Source of the DNA: Meriones unguiculatus
Lineage: Eukaryota; Chordata; Mammalia; Rodentia; Muridae
Direction of reading: 5' to 3'
Assembly (NCBI RefSeq): GCF_030254825.1
Contig: NC_083362.1
Span: forward strand, 23,417,001 to 23,481,000
DNA length: 64,000 nt
Each line of letters starts with the position of its first letter. Positions within the stretch are counted from its first letter, which is position 1. Of this stretch, positions 23,016 to 33,630 are shown in pieces. The notes under the pieces are model-generated. The model saw only the letters and a program-made list of their open reading frames with translations. It did no database searches and was not told the DNA's origin. Both the position numbers and the translations under genes were made by a program.

Positions 23016-23931
23016 TTTTTTTCTCCCACTGAGGCCAGACAAGGTGGCCCAGCTATGGGAAAGGGATCCAAAACTGATTGGTTGTTGGTTCAGTCTCTCT
23101 GAGCCCCCATGGGCCCAGGTTAGTTTCCTCTGAAGGTCTTTTCATGGTGTCCTTGACCCTTCCTGCTCCCTCAATTCTTCCTCCCACTCTTCCACAATAC
23201 TCCCCAAGCTCTGCCTATTGTTTGGCTGTGGGTCTCTCCATCTGTTTCCATCAGCTGCTGGGTGGATCCTTTCAGAAAGCATTCATTTTATGCTCTTGTC
23301 TGCAAGCAGAGTATCATTAATAGTGGCAGAGGTTGGTTCTCTTCTATGGGGTAGGTCTCAGGCTGGGCCAGCCATTGATTAGTCATTCCTTCAATCTCTG
23401 CTCCATCTTTATCCCTATATTTCTTGTAGCAGGACAGTTTTGGATCAAAGATTTTGTCAATGTCAGGTTTGCTGTCCCCCTGACTCCACTGGAAGTCTGC
23501 CTGGTTACAGGCAAAGGACATAGTCAATAGGACAAAATGGCAATATAAAAATGGGAAAAGATCTTTGCCAACCCTATATCTAACAGAGAGCTAATATCCA
23601 AAATATATAAACAACTCAAGAAATTAAGCACCAACAAATTAAATAACCAGATTTAAAAATGGGGTATGAGCTAAACAAGAGAATTCTCAATTGAGGAATC
23701 TTGAATGGCCAAGAAGCACTTAAAGAAATGTTCAACATCCTTAGTCATCAGGGAAATGCAAATCAAAACAGGTCTGAGATTCTATCTTACACCATCAGAA
23801 TGGCTAAGATCAAAAACTCAAGTGACAACACATGCTGGCAAAGATGAGAAAGGGGAACCCTCCTCCATTACTGGTGGGAGTGCAAACTTGTGTAGTCTCT
23901 TTGGAAATCAGGTTGGCACTCTCTCAGAAAA
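23016..23931 (-). mobile_element. LINE-1 with inverted 5' segment and internally terminated 3' end
   Basis: 23016 to about 23511 is 3'-region LINE-1 in minus orientation (CCCACTGAGGCCAGACAAGG, CTTCCTCCCACTCTTCCAC, TGTTTGGCTGTGGGTCTC, CTGCTCCATCTTTATCCC). From about 23512 the plus strand carries ORF2 in sense (frame 23705-23959 includes the ORF2-like HLKKCSTSLVIREMQIKT). The minus-strand product ends, on that strand, at CTCAGTGGGAG followed by seven A, well before the usual 3' UTR end, suggesting premature polyadenylation or internal priming. No clear duplication was found, so two separate insertions remain possible. Confidence 0.75.
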
Positions 23932-24410
23932 ATGGCTTCTCTCTTGGAAAGACTACTAGCTGCTGGCAGGCATTCTTACCCTGGTACCTACTCACCTCCT
24001 CTCTTGATTAATCTTAGCTCACTTGCTCAGCCTAGGCATACTGACCTTGATGGTACCCAAACACATGAGGGAGACACCTATACCAGGGCCTAAGGCCTTC
24101 TTCCTCTTTCCCATGGCTCAAACAATCTTCCTGAAGCTGTGAGTACTCGATCTTGTTATGTCAGCTGGAGGTCTCTCTCCAACCGGCCCTCTTAGTGAGT
24201 CATTTTGTGACAGCCAAACTAAACTTGCACACTCCACCACAAATATTCCATCGTTATCACCTCCACTTTCTGCATGAGTTCCCCACTTAGTAATACACAC
24301 TCTTGATAGTCAATATATTTATTGATTATTAGTTGTCAGTCTCTCCCATCACCACTAGTATATAAATTTGATGAAGGTGAAAATTTGTAATTTTAGTCAT
24401 ACTTTTATTA
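23932..24410 (+). repeat. probable L2 relic
   Basis: GGCATTCTTACCCTGGTACC and, near 24310-24400, TTTATTGATTATTAGTTGTC then CTCTCCCATCACCACTAGTA and a TTTGATGAAGGTGAAAA segment follow the order of an L2 3' end (tttattgtctgtctcccccactagaatgtaagctc). The middle part is not recognised. Confidence 0.5.
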
Positions 24411-24559
24411 ACTTGGCACACAGTTAACTAAAGATAATAATAATATATAATATGCTTAATAACTGATAGTAAATAATTGTTGATAAAGCTAATCAGACAA
24501 TTCAGAGAGCTGCTGATAACAGCATATAGGGTTCCACTCCCTATATACAGTTAACAGTT

Positions 24560-24800
24560 TAGCTTGATATAATTTTTTTGCTTTTTGAAGTTAAAATACA
24601 ATAACATTATTTTTCCCTTCCCTTTCCCCCCCTCCAACCCTTCTCATATAACTCTCCTTGCTCCCTCTCTCAAATTCATGGTCCCTAGCCTCTTTTAAAA
24701 TTTTATATTGATACGGCCTACTTAGTCCATATGATGCCACTTGTATGTATACAACTGCAGACTGATCACTTGACTAGCTTTCATAGTACCAGAAGGTGAC
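24560..24800 (-). repeat. Lx-type LINE-1 3' end
   Basis: Plus strand shows the complement of an Lx tail: TTCCCTTCCCTTTCCCCCC, CAACCCTTCTCATATAACTC, CTCAAATTCATGGTCCCTAG, then CCATATGATGCCACTTGTAT. A second relic of the same type is at 50120-50570. Confidence 0.75.
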
Positions 24801-25250
24801 ATGAAAATTTGCAAGGGAAGCAACCAGTTGTCCCACCTATCATGGGCACATGATGCCTATGAACTACAGCAATGAACAACATGGCACACTAACCCTAAGG
24901 ATACAACATAGTACATTAGAGGAAACCGCCACCAGTCAAAATGTGGAGAATGAGTGAGTGAGCACCTGGTGCCCATTTCCAAGTGATTCATTTACAATTC
25001 TCCTACACCTATCCTATCCTAATTTTTAATGAGTTTTCTTTTAATTTGGGTTTTACAAGAAACTTTTCATAGGAAGCCACTTTGAGGTACTACAAAGAAG
25101 AAACAATAGTAATAGGAAAAAAAAAAAGAGATTAGTCAATTGTATTATCAAGACTTGAGTCAGTCACTGAACAATCAAAGAAAACAGTAACATTACCCCA
25201 TGTTGCCATAAAAAATGCTTTGAAACATAAGCATTCAAAGTACTTGTTTC
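24801..25250. other. unique non-coding DNA
   Basis: Nothing recognised; an A-run at about 25119-25128. Confidence 0.45.
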
Positions 25251-25565
25251 AGTTGCTTGTCTCATCACTGTGGCAAAGTACTTGAGGTAAACAGGATAAA
25301 GAAGGGTTTATTTCATCTCACATCCTCACAGTTCAAAAGCACGGCCCAACACGGCAGGGAAGAAGGGGTTAGAGGCAACTTCTCACATTGCATGCAGAGT
25401 CAAGAAACAGGGCTGGTGCCCAGTTGCTTTCCTTCCCTTTTTAGGCCAAGCAGGACCTCGGTCTATAGAGTGGCAGTCCTCGCACTCACCTCAACTACCC
25501 TAACCTCAAAAGTTTGTCACAGGCATTCAAGCATGCCTCCTCGGTGATTCCAGGTCCTGTCTTAA
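25251..25565 (+). repeat. rodent medium-reiterated repeat
   Basis: GTCTCATCACTGTGGCAAAG, then AAGGGTTTATTTCATCTCAC, CAACACGGCAGGGAAGAAGG, then GTTTGTCACAGGCATTCAAG and GTGATTCCAGGTCCTGTC in the order of the 'gtttattt..ctcacagttc..' type of rodent repeat. Related to, but not the same subtype as, the copies at 16203, 53247, 55243 and 55720. The 96 aa frame is inside it. Confidence 0.7.
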
Positions 25566-25669
25566 AACTACCTTAGTAATATCACATAAAGCTTTCAAAA
25601 GGGCAAGTATAGGCTTAGATTTAAAAACAAAAAAACAAAAACAGAAAGAGGGATATGAAGTGGAAGTTT

Positions 25670-26190
25670 CTGGTTTCTTTGAAGACTGAATAGACTGAGT
25701 TTTTGTTGTTTTTGTTTTCTTAAAGACTGAGTTTTGTCATGTGATGTTTTGCTGAAAGCTGGGCACATGTTTTGCCCAGGTTGGCTTGTGAGAGAGCATG
25801 TGTGATGTTTAACTGTGAGCTCTCACATGCAAGAGCTGTGACTTTGGCCAGCTGAGAAACATTCCAGAGAGCTTTTCCGGGCAATCCAACTAAGTCTTCT
25901 GGCTTTCATTGACTTCCTTGCTGCTTGGTTTTGGCCTTTGGACTGGACTGCTAGTATCCTGATGACTGAATCTAGTAATTACCTAAAGACCCATAGACCC
26001 TTATCAGTAGGAAGCAGGTTAAAAAGGTCTATAGCCCTTTCCCCTACTAATCTCCTACCTAAGGTTACAGGGAGTTGGAAGGGAGGTAAAGGTGCTTAAA
26101 AACCCTAAATAAAGTAGGTTTGATGAAAAATCTAAGCCTGCAGGCAAGACCTAATAAAGTCCAGTTTCTCAATGCTTTCTGAGATCAAAA
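25670..26190 (+). repeat. probable solo LTR of a rodent endogenous retroelement
   Basis: GTTTTGTCATGTGATGTTTT, GGTTGGCTTGTGAGAGAGC, GAAACATTCCAGAGAGC, ACCCATAGACCCTTATCAG and a promoter-like block CTTAAAAACCCTAAATAAAG (about 26096) followed by CCTAATAAAGTCC (poly(A)-signal-like, about 26151). The order resembles a dispersed rodent LTR-like repeat I recall from mouse. No internal retroviral genes are adjacent. Ends and family are uncertain. Confidence 0.5.
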
Positions 26191-26521
26191 AACATAATTT
26201 GTGTGTCAAAATAATCTGTAATATATTCTTTGACTGGTTCTTTGAATACATGACTAAAATAATTCACTATCATCTTCTTGAACTGTTCTAAGCAAGAATA
26301 TCCCAGTATCTCTAATTACCAGCAACTGAATACCATATTCAGGGAATTCTCTTACCAATACCTTTGGTTATTTTTGATAAGCATTTAGTGGGGACTAAAT
26401 AAAGTTTCTGTAACACGTGCATTTGGAGTTGCTTTAATTAAATTTCTACATGAAAATGAAGGAAAAAACAGTTTCCTCTTTCCTTTGGGTCTTTCCCCAA
26501 ACAACTTCATAGCATGAACTT
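26191..26521. other. unique non-coding DNA
   Basis: Nothing recognised between the LTR-like element and the next LINE-1. Confidence 0.5.
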
Positions 26522-26537
26522 GAAAACAGCTAGCCTC

Positions 26538-26807
26538 GGCTATTTGATCCCCTCCCCCCCCCCCCCAAGAGAGGAACAGCCTTGCAAGGCCACAGGAGAG
26601 GACATTGCAGTCAGTCCTGAAGAGACCTGATAAGCTCGGGTCAGATGGAAGGAGAGGAGGACCTCCCCTCTCAGTGGACTTAGAGAGGGGCAGGGAGGAG
26701 ATGAGGGAGAGGGGAGGATTGGTAGGGAATGAAGGAGGGGGCTACAGCTGCAATACAAAGTGAATAAACTGTAACTAATACAAAAATTAAAATTTAATTA
26801 AAAAAAA
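26538..26807 (+). mobile_element. short LINE-1 3' UTR insertion with perfect duplication
   Basis: Only the terminal 3' UTR is present: a C-run, GAGAGGAACAGCCTTGCAAG, GGACATTGCAGTCAGTCCTG, a purine tract and ATACAAAGTGAATAAACTGT plus A-rich tail. Perfect 16-bp direct repeats GAAAACAGCTAGCCTC flank it at 26522-26537 and 26808-26823, indicating a comparatively young insertion. No coding capacity. Confidence 0.95.
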
Positions 26808-26823
26808 GAAAACAGCTAGCCTC

Positions 26824-28786
26824 AAAAACCTTAAAGTGTGCTTCTGTTATTGAAAATGCTTGAAGCATGCATGAAACATTTCAGAAATTCAGAGGATGCT
26901 TCTTTTGAGATTAATAATCTTCAAGCCTAACCTTATCAATACCCCTTAACCCTTGTCATAATTTCTATTTCCTGGTCAACTCTGATGTCACAGATTAGTC
27001 TAATCTTGAGCAGCCTGTCCCTCTCCCCGTGTTACCAGTGGTTCCCACATTCCTACAAAGTCTTTGGCCCTCTCTTATGCACTATTATCATTCATTGGGC
27101 CCTCTGTCCTTTCCTTCATTGACCAGATAAAAGAACAACTCTGTTGCTTTGTTTTCATTTTCATTTTGTTTTGTTTTGTTACTTAGAGTTTAAACAGTTT
27201 GAAAGACAAGTAACATGATCTGACTCGTCTCACAGAGAGTAAGAGTGGTTGTTCCTGAGGCTGAGGAGGACAGTATGTAGCAAGCGAGTATAAAAGCTAA
27301 TCAAAGATACTGTGTTTGGTTAAACAGAGAGAACAAGATGTCCTGGAGTACCATATAGCACAGTAGGAAAAGCATAGATGACAGCAATGTACTGTACAAT
27401 TAAAAAGCTTAGACAAAAAGACACTGGATCTATTCACACGAAAAACAGATATTGAGTAGGAAGATATATTTAACCTGATTTAAATTTATGTAGAACAAAC
27501 ATCACCGGTCACTCTACTAATATGTTTAATTTTTTTTATGTATCATTTTAAAATTATTTTCATTTTAAAATGTAAGGAATATAACTGCCTCTCTATTTTT
27601 CATCAAAATAAGTGTTGGTCCCTTACCTAGTACTTAAGGCCTACTCTAGCAAAGAATCACCTTCAACATTTTCTTTCACCTCCTAACTTCTTTCCATATA
27701 GGAAGTGACATCATTTCCTATAATACCTGTAGTTTTTCATATTAATCCCCAGAAAACTTATCATCATACATATATATTAATTTGCTCATTCTGTCAGAAG
27801 ATGATGTCACTGAATACAGGCAAAGCACTGTTCTTAGAGCAGCAGACACAGCAGCAAATAAAAGAAAGTTTCCTGCTTTCACAGAACACAGGGTCACATG
27901 AAACAAATAAAAATTAACTCAACTACTATGAACTGTAATTTGTTAGATAGCAATTCATGTTAAAACAAACAAACAAAAAGGAGAACTAGAAAACAGTTAT
28001 CTGAGGCAATCAAGAACATTAAGTTCCTAATTTTAAAGGATTCAGGAAGGTTTTATAAACATCCAAAGATCTGAGATGGTAAAGAGGTCCATGCCATATG
28101 TGGGATGAGACCCACACAGGTAGCAGCTAGAACAACTGTTCTGATTGAGTAATAAAATTTTGCCCGTGACAGATGAGTGTAGAAATAAAATCAATATGAT
28201 AAGGAGATCGTCTTTTAAGATTGGCTCTTGAGGACCTGCTTTATAATGAATAGGGTAAAGAAATGATCTGAGAGTTTTGAGAAGAGAGACATGACATATG
28301 CATTGAAAGAACTACAAGTGGCTCGACATTAAGACTGGGCTTAAGGTTAAGGGTTTGTTGCCAAAATTGAAACAAGATTTAATGATATTTGGAATTGAGT
28401 GAGAGTGATGGGATGATTAGTAATAGTTGGATTCCAGATGTGTTTTGAAGGTACCACTGTCAGGGCATCCTTATAAGAGAAGAAGGGAAAATGAATGACT
28501 CCAAAGTTATCTTGAGCAACTAAAACAGTGTCATCTAGTGACAGTAGAACATAAGCCAAACATGTTCTTTTAATTTTCTGGAAGTCTTATTTTAAAAAGC
28601 AAAATGTCAAAGGTGAATCCAATTTTGAAATATGCCTTATTTAACCCAATATAACCAAATCACAATTTCAAGTAAGTAACCAATGTAAAACTTACTAGAG
28701 TAATTATTTTTCATTCAATGTTTAAAGTATAACCCAATTTAAAGCCCCACTTTCATATGCTAAATGTGTTAGTAGTGGCCTCACTG
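26824..28786. other. mostly unique non-coding DNA
   Basis: No gene recognised. A segment at about 27810-27900 (CAGGCAAAGCACTGTTCTTA, then AGCAAATAAAAGAAAGTTTC, CTGCTTTCACAGAACACAGG) resembles an ancient mammalian repeat word series (gccaggcactgttct..agc..gaacaaa..ccctgc..), a weak call. CAAACAAACAAAA run near 27966. Confidence 0.45.
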
Positions 28787-28928
28787 GGGCTGAAGAAATA
28801 TCTCAGAAGTTAAGAAGTTAAGAGTTAGTACTCTTACAGAGGACCAGGGTTTGGCTCCTAGCACATGAATACACGCAGACATGTGCATGCACACACACAA
28901 ATAAAATAAACAAATATTCAAAAAAAGA
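28787..28928 (+). repeat. B2/B3-type SINE, internally shortened
   Basis: GGGCTGAAGAAATATCTCAG (A-box region), GTACTCTTACAGAGGACCAG, GGTTTGGCTCCTAGCACATG, then a CA-rich piece and a AATAAAATAAACAAAT tail ending in A-run. Shorter than a full element. Confidence 0.72.
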
Positions 28929-29929
28929 AAGGAAAGAGAGAAGGAGCCAGAGACAAGAAGCAGGCAACACACACAACACGTGGGCAGTTTCGTATGAAGG
29001 GTGTTTACAACAATGTAATTTCATGTTCCTTGTGTTGTCATTTTATCTCAAGCAGTTATGACTTAACTCCCTCTCAGTGTTGTTTCAGCAAGGAATTAAA
29101 AACGTGTGACTACAAGCAACAGTGTTTTCTACCCAACAGACTGGGCTGGTGACTAAACCTATTGGATTAACATGAGATCCAAACTCATGATTTAGATTAT
29201 CAGTAGGCTATAACTTCAACTCAGGGTAAACACTTCTGAAAAATAGCTGCAATCCAATAATTGCTAGTGTCCAGAAGCATAAATATATGTTTCTGATGAC
29301 TCACTGAATTATTTCATCAACAACGGTCTTTATCTCTTTTTTAAACCCATTTTCTTGGCGTTGGGTCAAAGAATGAAAACATACTACAAAATGTTAAAGT
29401 GTATAGCTAGCGGTGTATCTGTTGTGGAAGGAAAAACAATCAGGAAAGCAGTTTGTTAAAAGGGAGCACGCGATGATTAGGAAAATCAGGCATTATTTCA
29501 ACTTTCAACATTTTGCTAAGCCTACGAAAAATTCAAATTATTGTTTCTGTACAACCAGTCTTTCAACAATGATTTAAGCTTGCTGGAAAAACTTCACACA
29601 GATTGTTGTATGTATGAATCTCCTCTGTCTGAGGGGGGAGTCAAGGGATAAGTATGCCTTTGTCTTATACTTCATTTAAAACACTTGAATCTCTTCTACA
29701 TAGAATTTAGAGACTTTCTTTTTTAAATGTTAGCATCCAAAATGGAGAAATATTGGCCATCGGAATTGAGAGGTGAGCAATAAAAATGGTTAACAGGATG
29801 GCAATCGGCTGACCATGGAGTAAGCATATCAATTAACTTAGAATTTTAAGAAAAGCGTGTTCTTTAGCTGGACTCAAACAAATAAGTGAACTTATTAAAG
29901 TCTACTGAAATTACTGTTTTTTACCAAAC
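28929..29929. other. unique non-coding DNA
   Basis: No repeat or exon-like frame recognised in this kilobase. Confidence 0.5.
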
Positions 29930-30930
29930 CTTAGTATGAAAACAAAACAATGATTATTGAGTGGCAAGAAAGTCATTCACTCTACAAGTGCAGGCATGTG
30001 CACGTGCTCTTGATTAATTCTGCGCTGTTTGGTGCATCTCACCTGTGAGACGGGGTTCCATATTAATTGGGATTGAATTTCAGTAGACGGAGTCCAAAAT
30101 GAGCTTTCCTAATACGGCAGACATTACTTCTTACCTCAGCCTCGTTGTGCTCTACTGTTATATTTGATAAATGGCACTACTCGGCCATTTCCTCTGCTGA
30201 GTTTCTTGCGCCTGTTTTAGCTGAAATTGTTCCATATAAATGCTATGAGATTATTTGAAGTTATGAACGTTTTCAGACGGTGAGCTTGGCTCTTTCTTTA
30301 TGAATACGAAAGGCTGACCGTATAGTCTCCAAGCTCCGAACTGCCACTCAAGTCACCAGCACGGATGTGACTGCAACCCAAAATCAAACTTCTGCCCCCC
30401 ACCACAGTCTCCTCACTTTTTGCTAAGTTGTTTATGACCAAAGTCAACAGGCACAGGAAAGCGGTCCTCTGTAAGCTTTTCCACTTGACTTTCCCACAAA
30501 GCGCTAGTCTAGCAAACCCCAGCGGAAGAACAGCAAGCATTTGTTCCTGCGCTTTCATGGCCTTTAAAGTATCAGTGCATGGCTCTTTTCCTCCCCGTTT
30601 GCCCCAGGCCACGATATTCAGCTGAGAGGAGGAGGCCCTTTAATTCCATCAATCCTCCTTTCAAAGACTGTGTTAGAACAGTTAATTTCAAGAAAATGTA
30701 GCAGCTGCAAAATCCCATTTCGATAACATAGCGTGGCACAAATAGGGGCACTACAGAAAAGAAAAGAATGTTCTCCACAAATGATCTCAATAATTGCTTT
30801 TCTTTCTGCGCTCTCCACTCCATTTTAGAGATGAGCACAATATTAAAGCTCCAATAATTAAGATAAACAACTGAATGCAAGATCAGTGAGGAGAGAGGGA
30901 GGTGTTGTGGCAGCTCTCTGATCTGCAAAT
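29930..30930. promoter_or_regulatory. candidate regulatory block (low-repeat, CpG-bearing, motif-rich)
   Basis: Free of recognisable repeats and with more CpG than flanking DNA by eye. Words include a palindromic E-box CACGTG at 30001-30006 followed by TTGATTAATT at 30010-30019, CACCTG at 30040, TATTAATTGGGATTG at 30061, and CCAATAATTAAGATAAACAA at about 30850 (TAATTA plus FOX-like ATAAACA) followed by an E-box CAACTG. The frames on both strands (65-118 aa) lack recognisable motifs. This is a candidate only. Confidence 0.3.
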
Positions 30931-31233
30931 ACGTTGAATAAGTAAGACTCAGGAGAACCCCTTGGCTCCATCTTTGCTGCTTGACTTTGTTCCCACTAGT
31001 GGGGAAAAAATCCCCCTAGAAATGAGTCTGAACTAGTTTTCAAAATAGTGAGCTATCAGAGCAATCTTTGAAGTTTTTGTTTTGAAGTCTCCTTCCATCT
31101 TATCTACCACCCACCAACCAAGAAGCTTCCAAACAACTTAAAACTTGGATTTTCATTAGTTCTTTATCTCTGATTTTTTTCAAAGATAAACTTTTAAGAT
31201 AATTTTTTAACAGAGTAAAAAGGATTAGGAAAG

Positions 31234-31259
31234 CAAAGCAGCCCGTTAGGGCTGCTTTG
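31234..31259. other. perfect 11-bp inverted repeat (hairpin)
   Basis: CAAAGCAGCCC (31234-31244), a GTTA loop, and GGGCTGCTTTG (31249-31259). The stem is perfect and GC-containing. It lies 50 bp before the long (TTC)n tract. A terminator role is not applicable in this eukaryotic context. Confidence 0.85.
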
Positions 31260-31311
31260 AGATGAAACGGTCTCTTCTATCGCAGAGAAAGCAGCTGTTC
31301 TCTGAAGGGGA

Positions 31312-31508
31312 TTTTCTTCTTCTTCTTCTTCTTCTTCTTCTTCTTCTTCTTCTTCTTCTTCTTCTTCTTCTTCTTCTTCTTCTTCTTCTTCTTCTTCTTC
31401 TTCTCCTTCTCCTCCTCCTTCTCCTCCTCCTCCTCCTCCTCCTCCTCCTCCTCCTCCTCCTCCTCCTCCTCCTCCTCCTCCTTCTCCTCCTCCTCCTCCT
31501 CCTTCTTC
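31312..31508. repeat. (TTC)n then (TCC)n triplet repeat, about 196 bp
   Basis: About 30 TTC units, then a switch to TCC units with scattered CTT, ending TTCTTC. The whole tract is pure pyrimidine on this strand and pure purine on the other. The Leu-rich and Glu/Lys-rich open frames across it (31262-31525, 31277-31510) are translations of the repeat and not genes. Confidence 0.98.
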
Positions 31509-32769
31509 AAAATGAAATGATTTAATCTCTTCTCACCATAATTTAATAGAGAACTACAGAGAATTGGTGATCAGTATTATTTTATATATTCTTACTTAAA
31601 AATAAAATCACATGTTTAAAGGTGTTTGGGTTTTATTCATGGGGGAAGTTGAAATGGTTTGTATGGTTGATGAAAAGTAAATATTAAAGTGAGTGAATAC
31701 ATGGGTAAATAAGATAAGATACCCAAATATACAAATTTTATTTCTACAGCTATTTTCTTATTAGTAGTTATTGGGTTCAGTGAATTATATGACTTACTGA
31801 TATTTTTAATGTTATTTTGATTGACAAATAAGTATAACAACATAAAATCAGATTTTCTTTTTATATGGAATGCTAAGGCCATAGAAAGAAGTCAAAGAGT
31901 CAAAATAACAACTTCCCACAATATAGGTATTTGCCAAAACCTTGCACTTTAAGCAGAATGCTATGGCAACATTTAGTTCTTCTCCAGTAAATCATTCCAA
32001 TTTTATTTTAAGAAAATAAGCAGAAACCAGTTTTCCTTCCATCAACTTTTCTCCAGAGAACCATAGAAAATGTAATTGAGGGCTTCTGTCCAAAACAAAC
32101 ACACTACCATAGTTTCTTTTTCACATAGATCACTGGTATTTTTTTTTAAGTTGAGATATAAATTATTTTGTGCTTTATATGTATAGTCCCATACACTAAG
32201 ATTCAGGTCAAATTTATAAGTGTTGGAAATATACAATAAAAGAGTTTAGTTTTGCAGCTGTTCTTGGAGCTATTGATCATGAGAATATAGTGTGGCTTTA
32301 CTAGGAAACTATAGGGCAAACCTTATCATCAGCTTGGGCTTCATGACAGATCAAGGAATGGCAGTGTTATTCAAATTTAGGGTTATTAGGTCTCACATTT
32401 GGGTCTCCAGTGGCTCAGCCATTACTCCTCAGATTCTAAAAAAACACACCCAGGCTCATTCACATAGGACTTAATTAATAGAATTTTTGTAGTCCCTAAT
32501 CAGCCTTGTTTAATTAACTTGATCTGATTTAGCCTCTCAATAAAAATATTGAAGAGAAAATAGTGTCACCTTATAAGCCTCACTTCTGTAACACTGGAGT
32601 TAGTGAAACATTTCTTTCTGATTCAGTTTACCCTGACTACTTGAGACATTTTAATATCCCTCAGGAAGACTGCATTCAGTGAATTAGATCAGAATTTTAT
32701 GTTAACTATTGGCATAGCTTTCTGTAAAAAATGTCGAATTTGTGAATTTAATATTACCTTTCTATAGTA
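31509..32769. other. unique AT-rich non-coding DNA
   Basis: Nothing recognised; frames of 60-81 aa here have no motif. Confidence 0.5.
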
Positions 32770-33200
32770 GGGAGACCAATAGCCCCACCCCCATGCCTAT
32801 GCCCTAAAATGCAGAGTCTGTGAATATACCACCATCATCATGGGAATGATTATGTAAGTGGGTATGGTCTAAGATGCCAAAAAGGTTGGACTATCCTGTG
32901 TTATATAAATGGTCCCAAGCTAGGGAACAGCATGTGTCATTTAAAGCTTTTTCCAACTACAGAGAACCAGAGAGAGAGCAGTGTGAAGACTTGTCTCCTC
33001 TTGCTTGCTCTGAAACAGGAAGAAGGAAGCTATGAGCCCCACAAAGCAGTGGGCCTTAGAAGCTGGAAGGTCATAGAACTAGATTCTTTCTCAGAGCCTC
33101 TTGGAAGAAAATGTCCTCAGTCCTGTGGACTTGTAAACAACAGGACTAAGGTAAGAAATTTGTGTCCTGAAAGCTGTAACTCTTGTAGTAAATGAGTAGA
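32770..33200 (+). repeat. MLT1-type (ancient MaLR) LTR
   Basis: Landmarks in MLT1 order: GAGTCTGTGAATATACCACC, GGTTGGACTATCCTGTGTTA, AAATGGTCCCAAG, 'GAGCCCCACAAAGCAGTG', TTAGAAGCTGGAAGGTCATA, AGATTCTTTCTCAGAGCCTC. Ancient non-autonomous mammalian LTR, strongly diverged. The 87 aa frame 32932-33195 lies wholly inside it and is not a gene. Confidence 0.75.
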
Positions 33201-33630
33201 GCCTATGGCAGGAAGTTAATTGACCATCTCACTTACGCTACATAGATCATTTCTTTGGGGGAGAGGGTTAAAAGCAGACTAGAGGAAAAGTTCCCAGTTC
33301 TACCTTAGAAGTTATGGGGTCATAAAAATATTGCCATAAGAGACCTAGACTAGGTTTCAAGTTCAGGACATAGTATCACAGAAGGTACTTCACTGATGCC
33401 TCACAACTTGAGCTTCATGTCTCAAATGAGCTGGATGCTTATTTACACATCTTTTCCTCCATACAACTTCCTTGCATTCTTTTGCATTTCCTTTCAGTTA
33501 TTTGTCTAGTGAGAGCAGATATAACCACCTTCATGCCATGTCTCATTTACCTCATGCTGTCAAGTCTACATACCTGCCATATCCATACTTGAGCCAGAAC
33601 AAATTTAACCATTAAACTTAAAACTCTTTT
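33201..33630. other. unassigned non-coding DNA
   Basis: No repeat or gene recognised. Confidence 0.45.

Noticed and set aside
31234..31259. Rho-independent-like terminator
   Set aside because: The window is mammalian; the hairpin is recorded as structure only.
31262..31525. 87 aa poly-Leu frame and opposite 77 aa Glu/Lys frame
   Set aside because: Both are direct translations of the (TTC)n/(TCC)n tract and its complement.
32932..33195. 87 aa Cys-rich frame ending in NRTKVRNLCPESCNSCSK
   Set aside because: It lies entirely inside an MLT1 LTR, whose landmarks follow in order through the frame.
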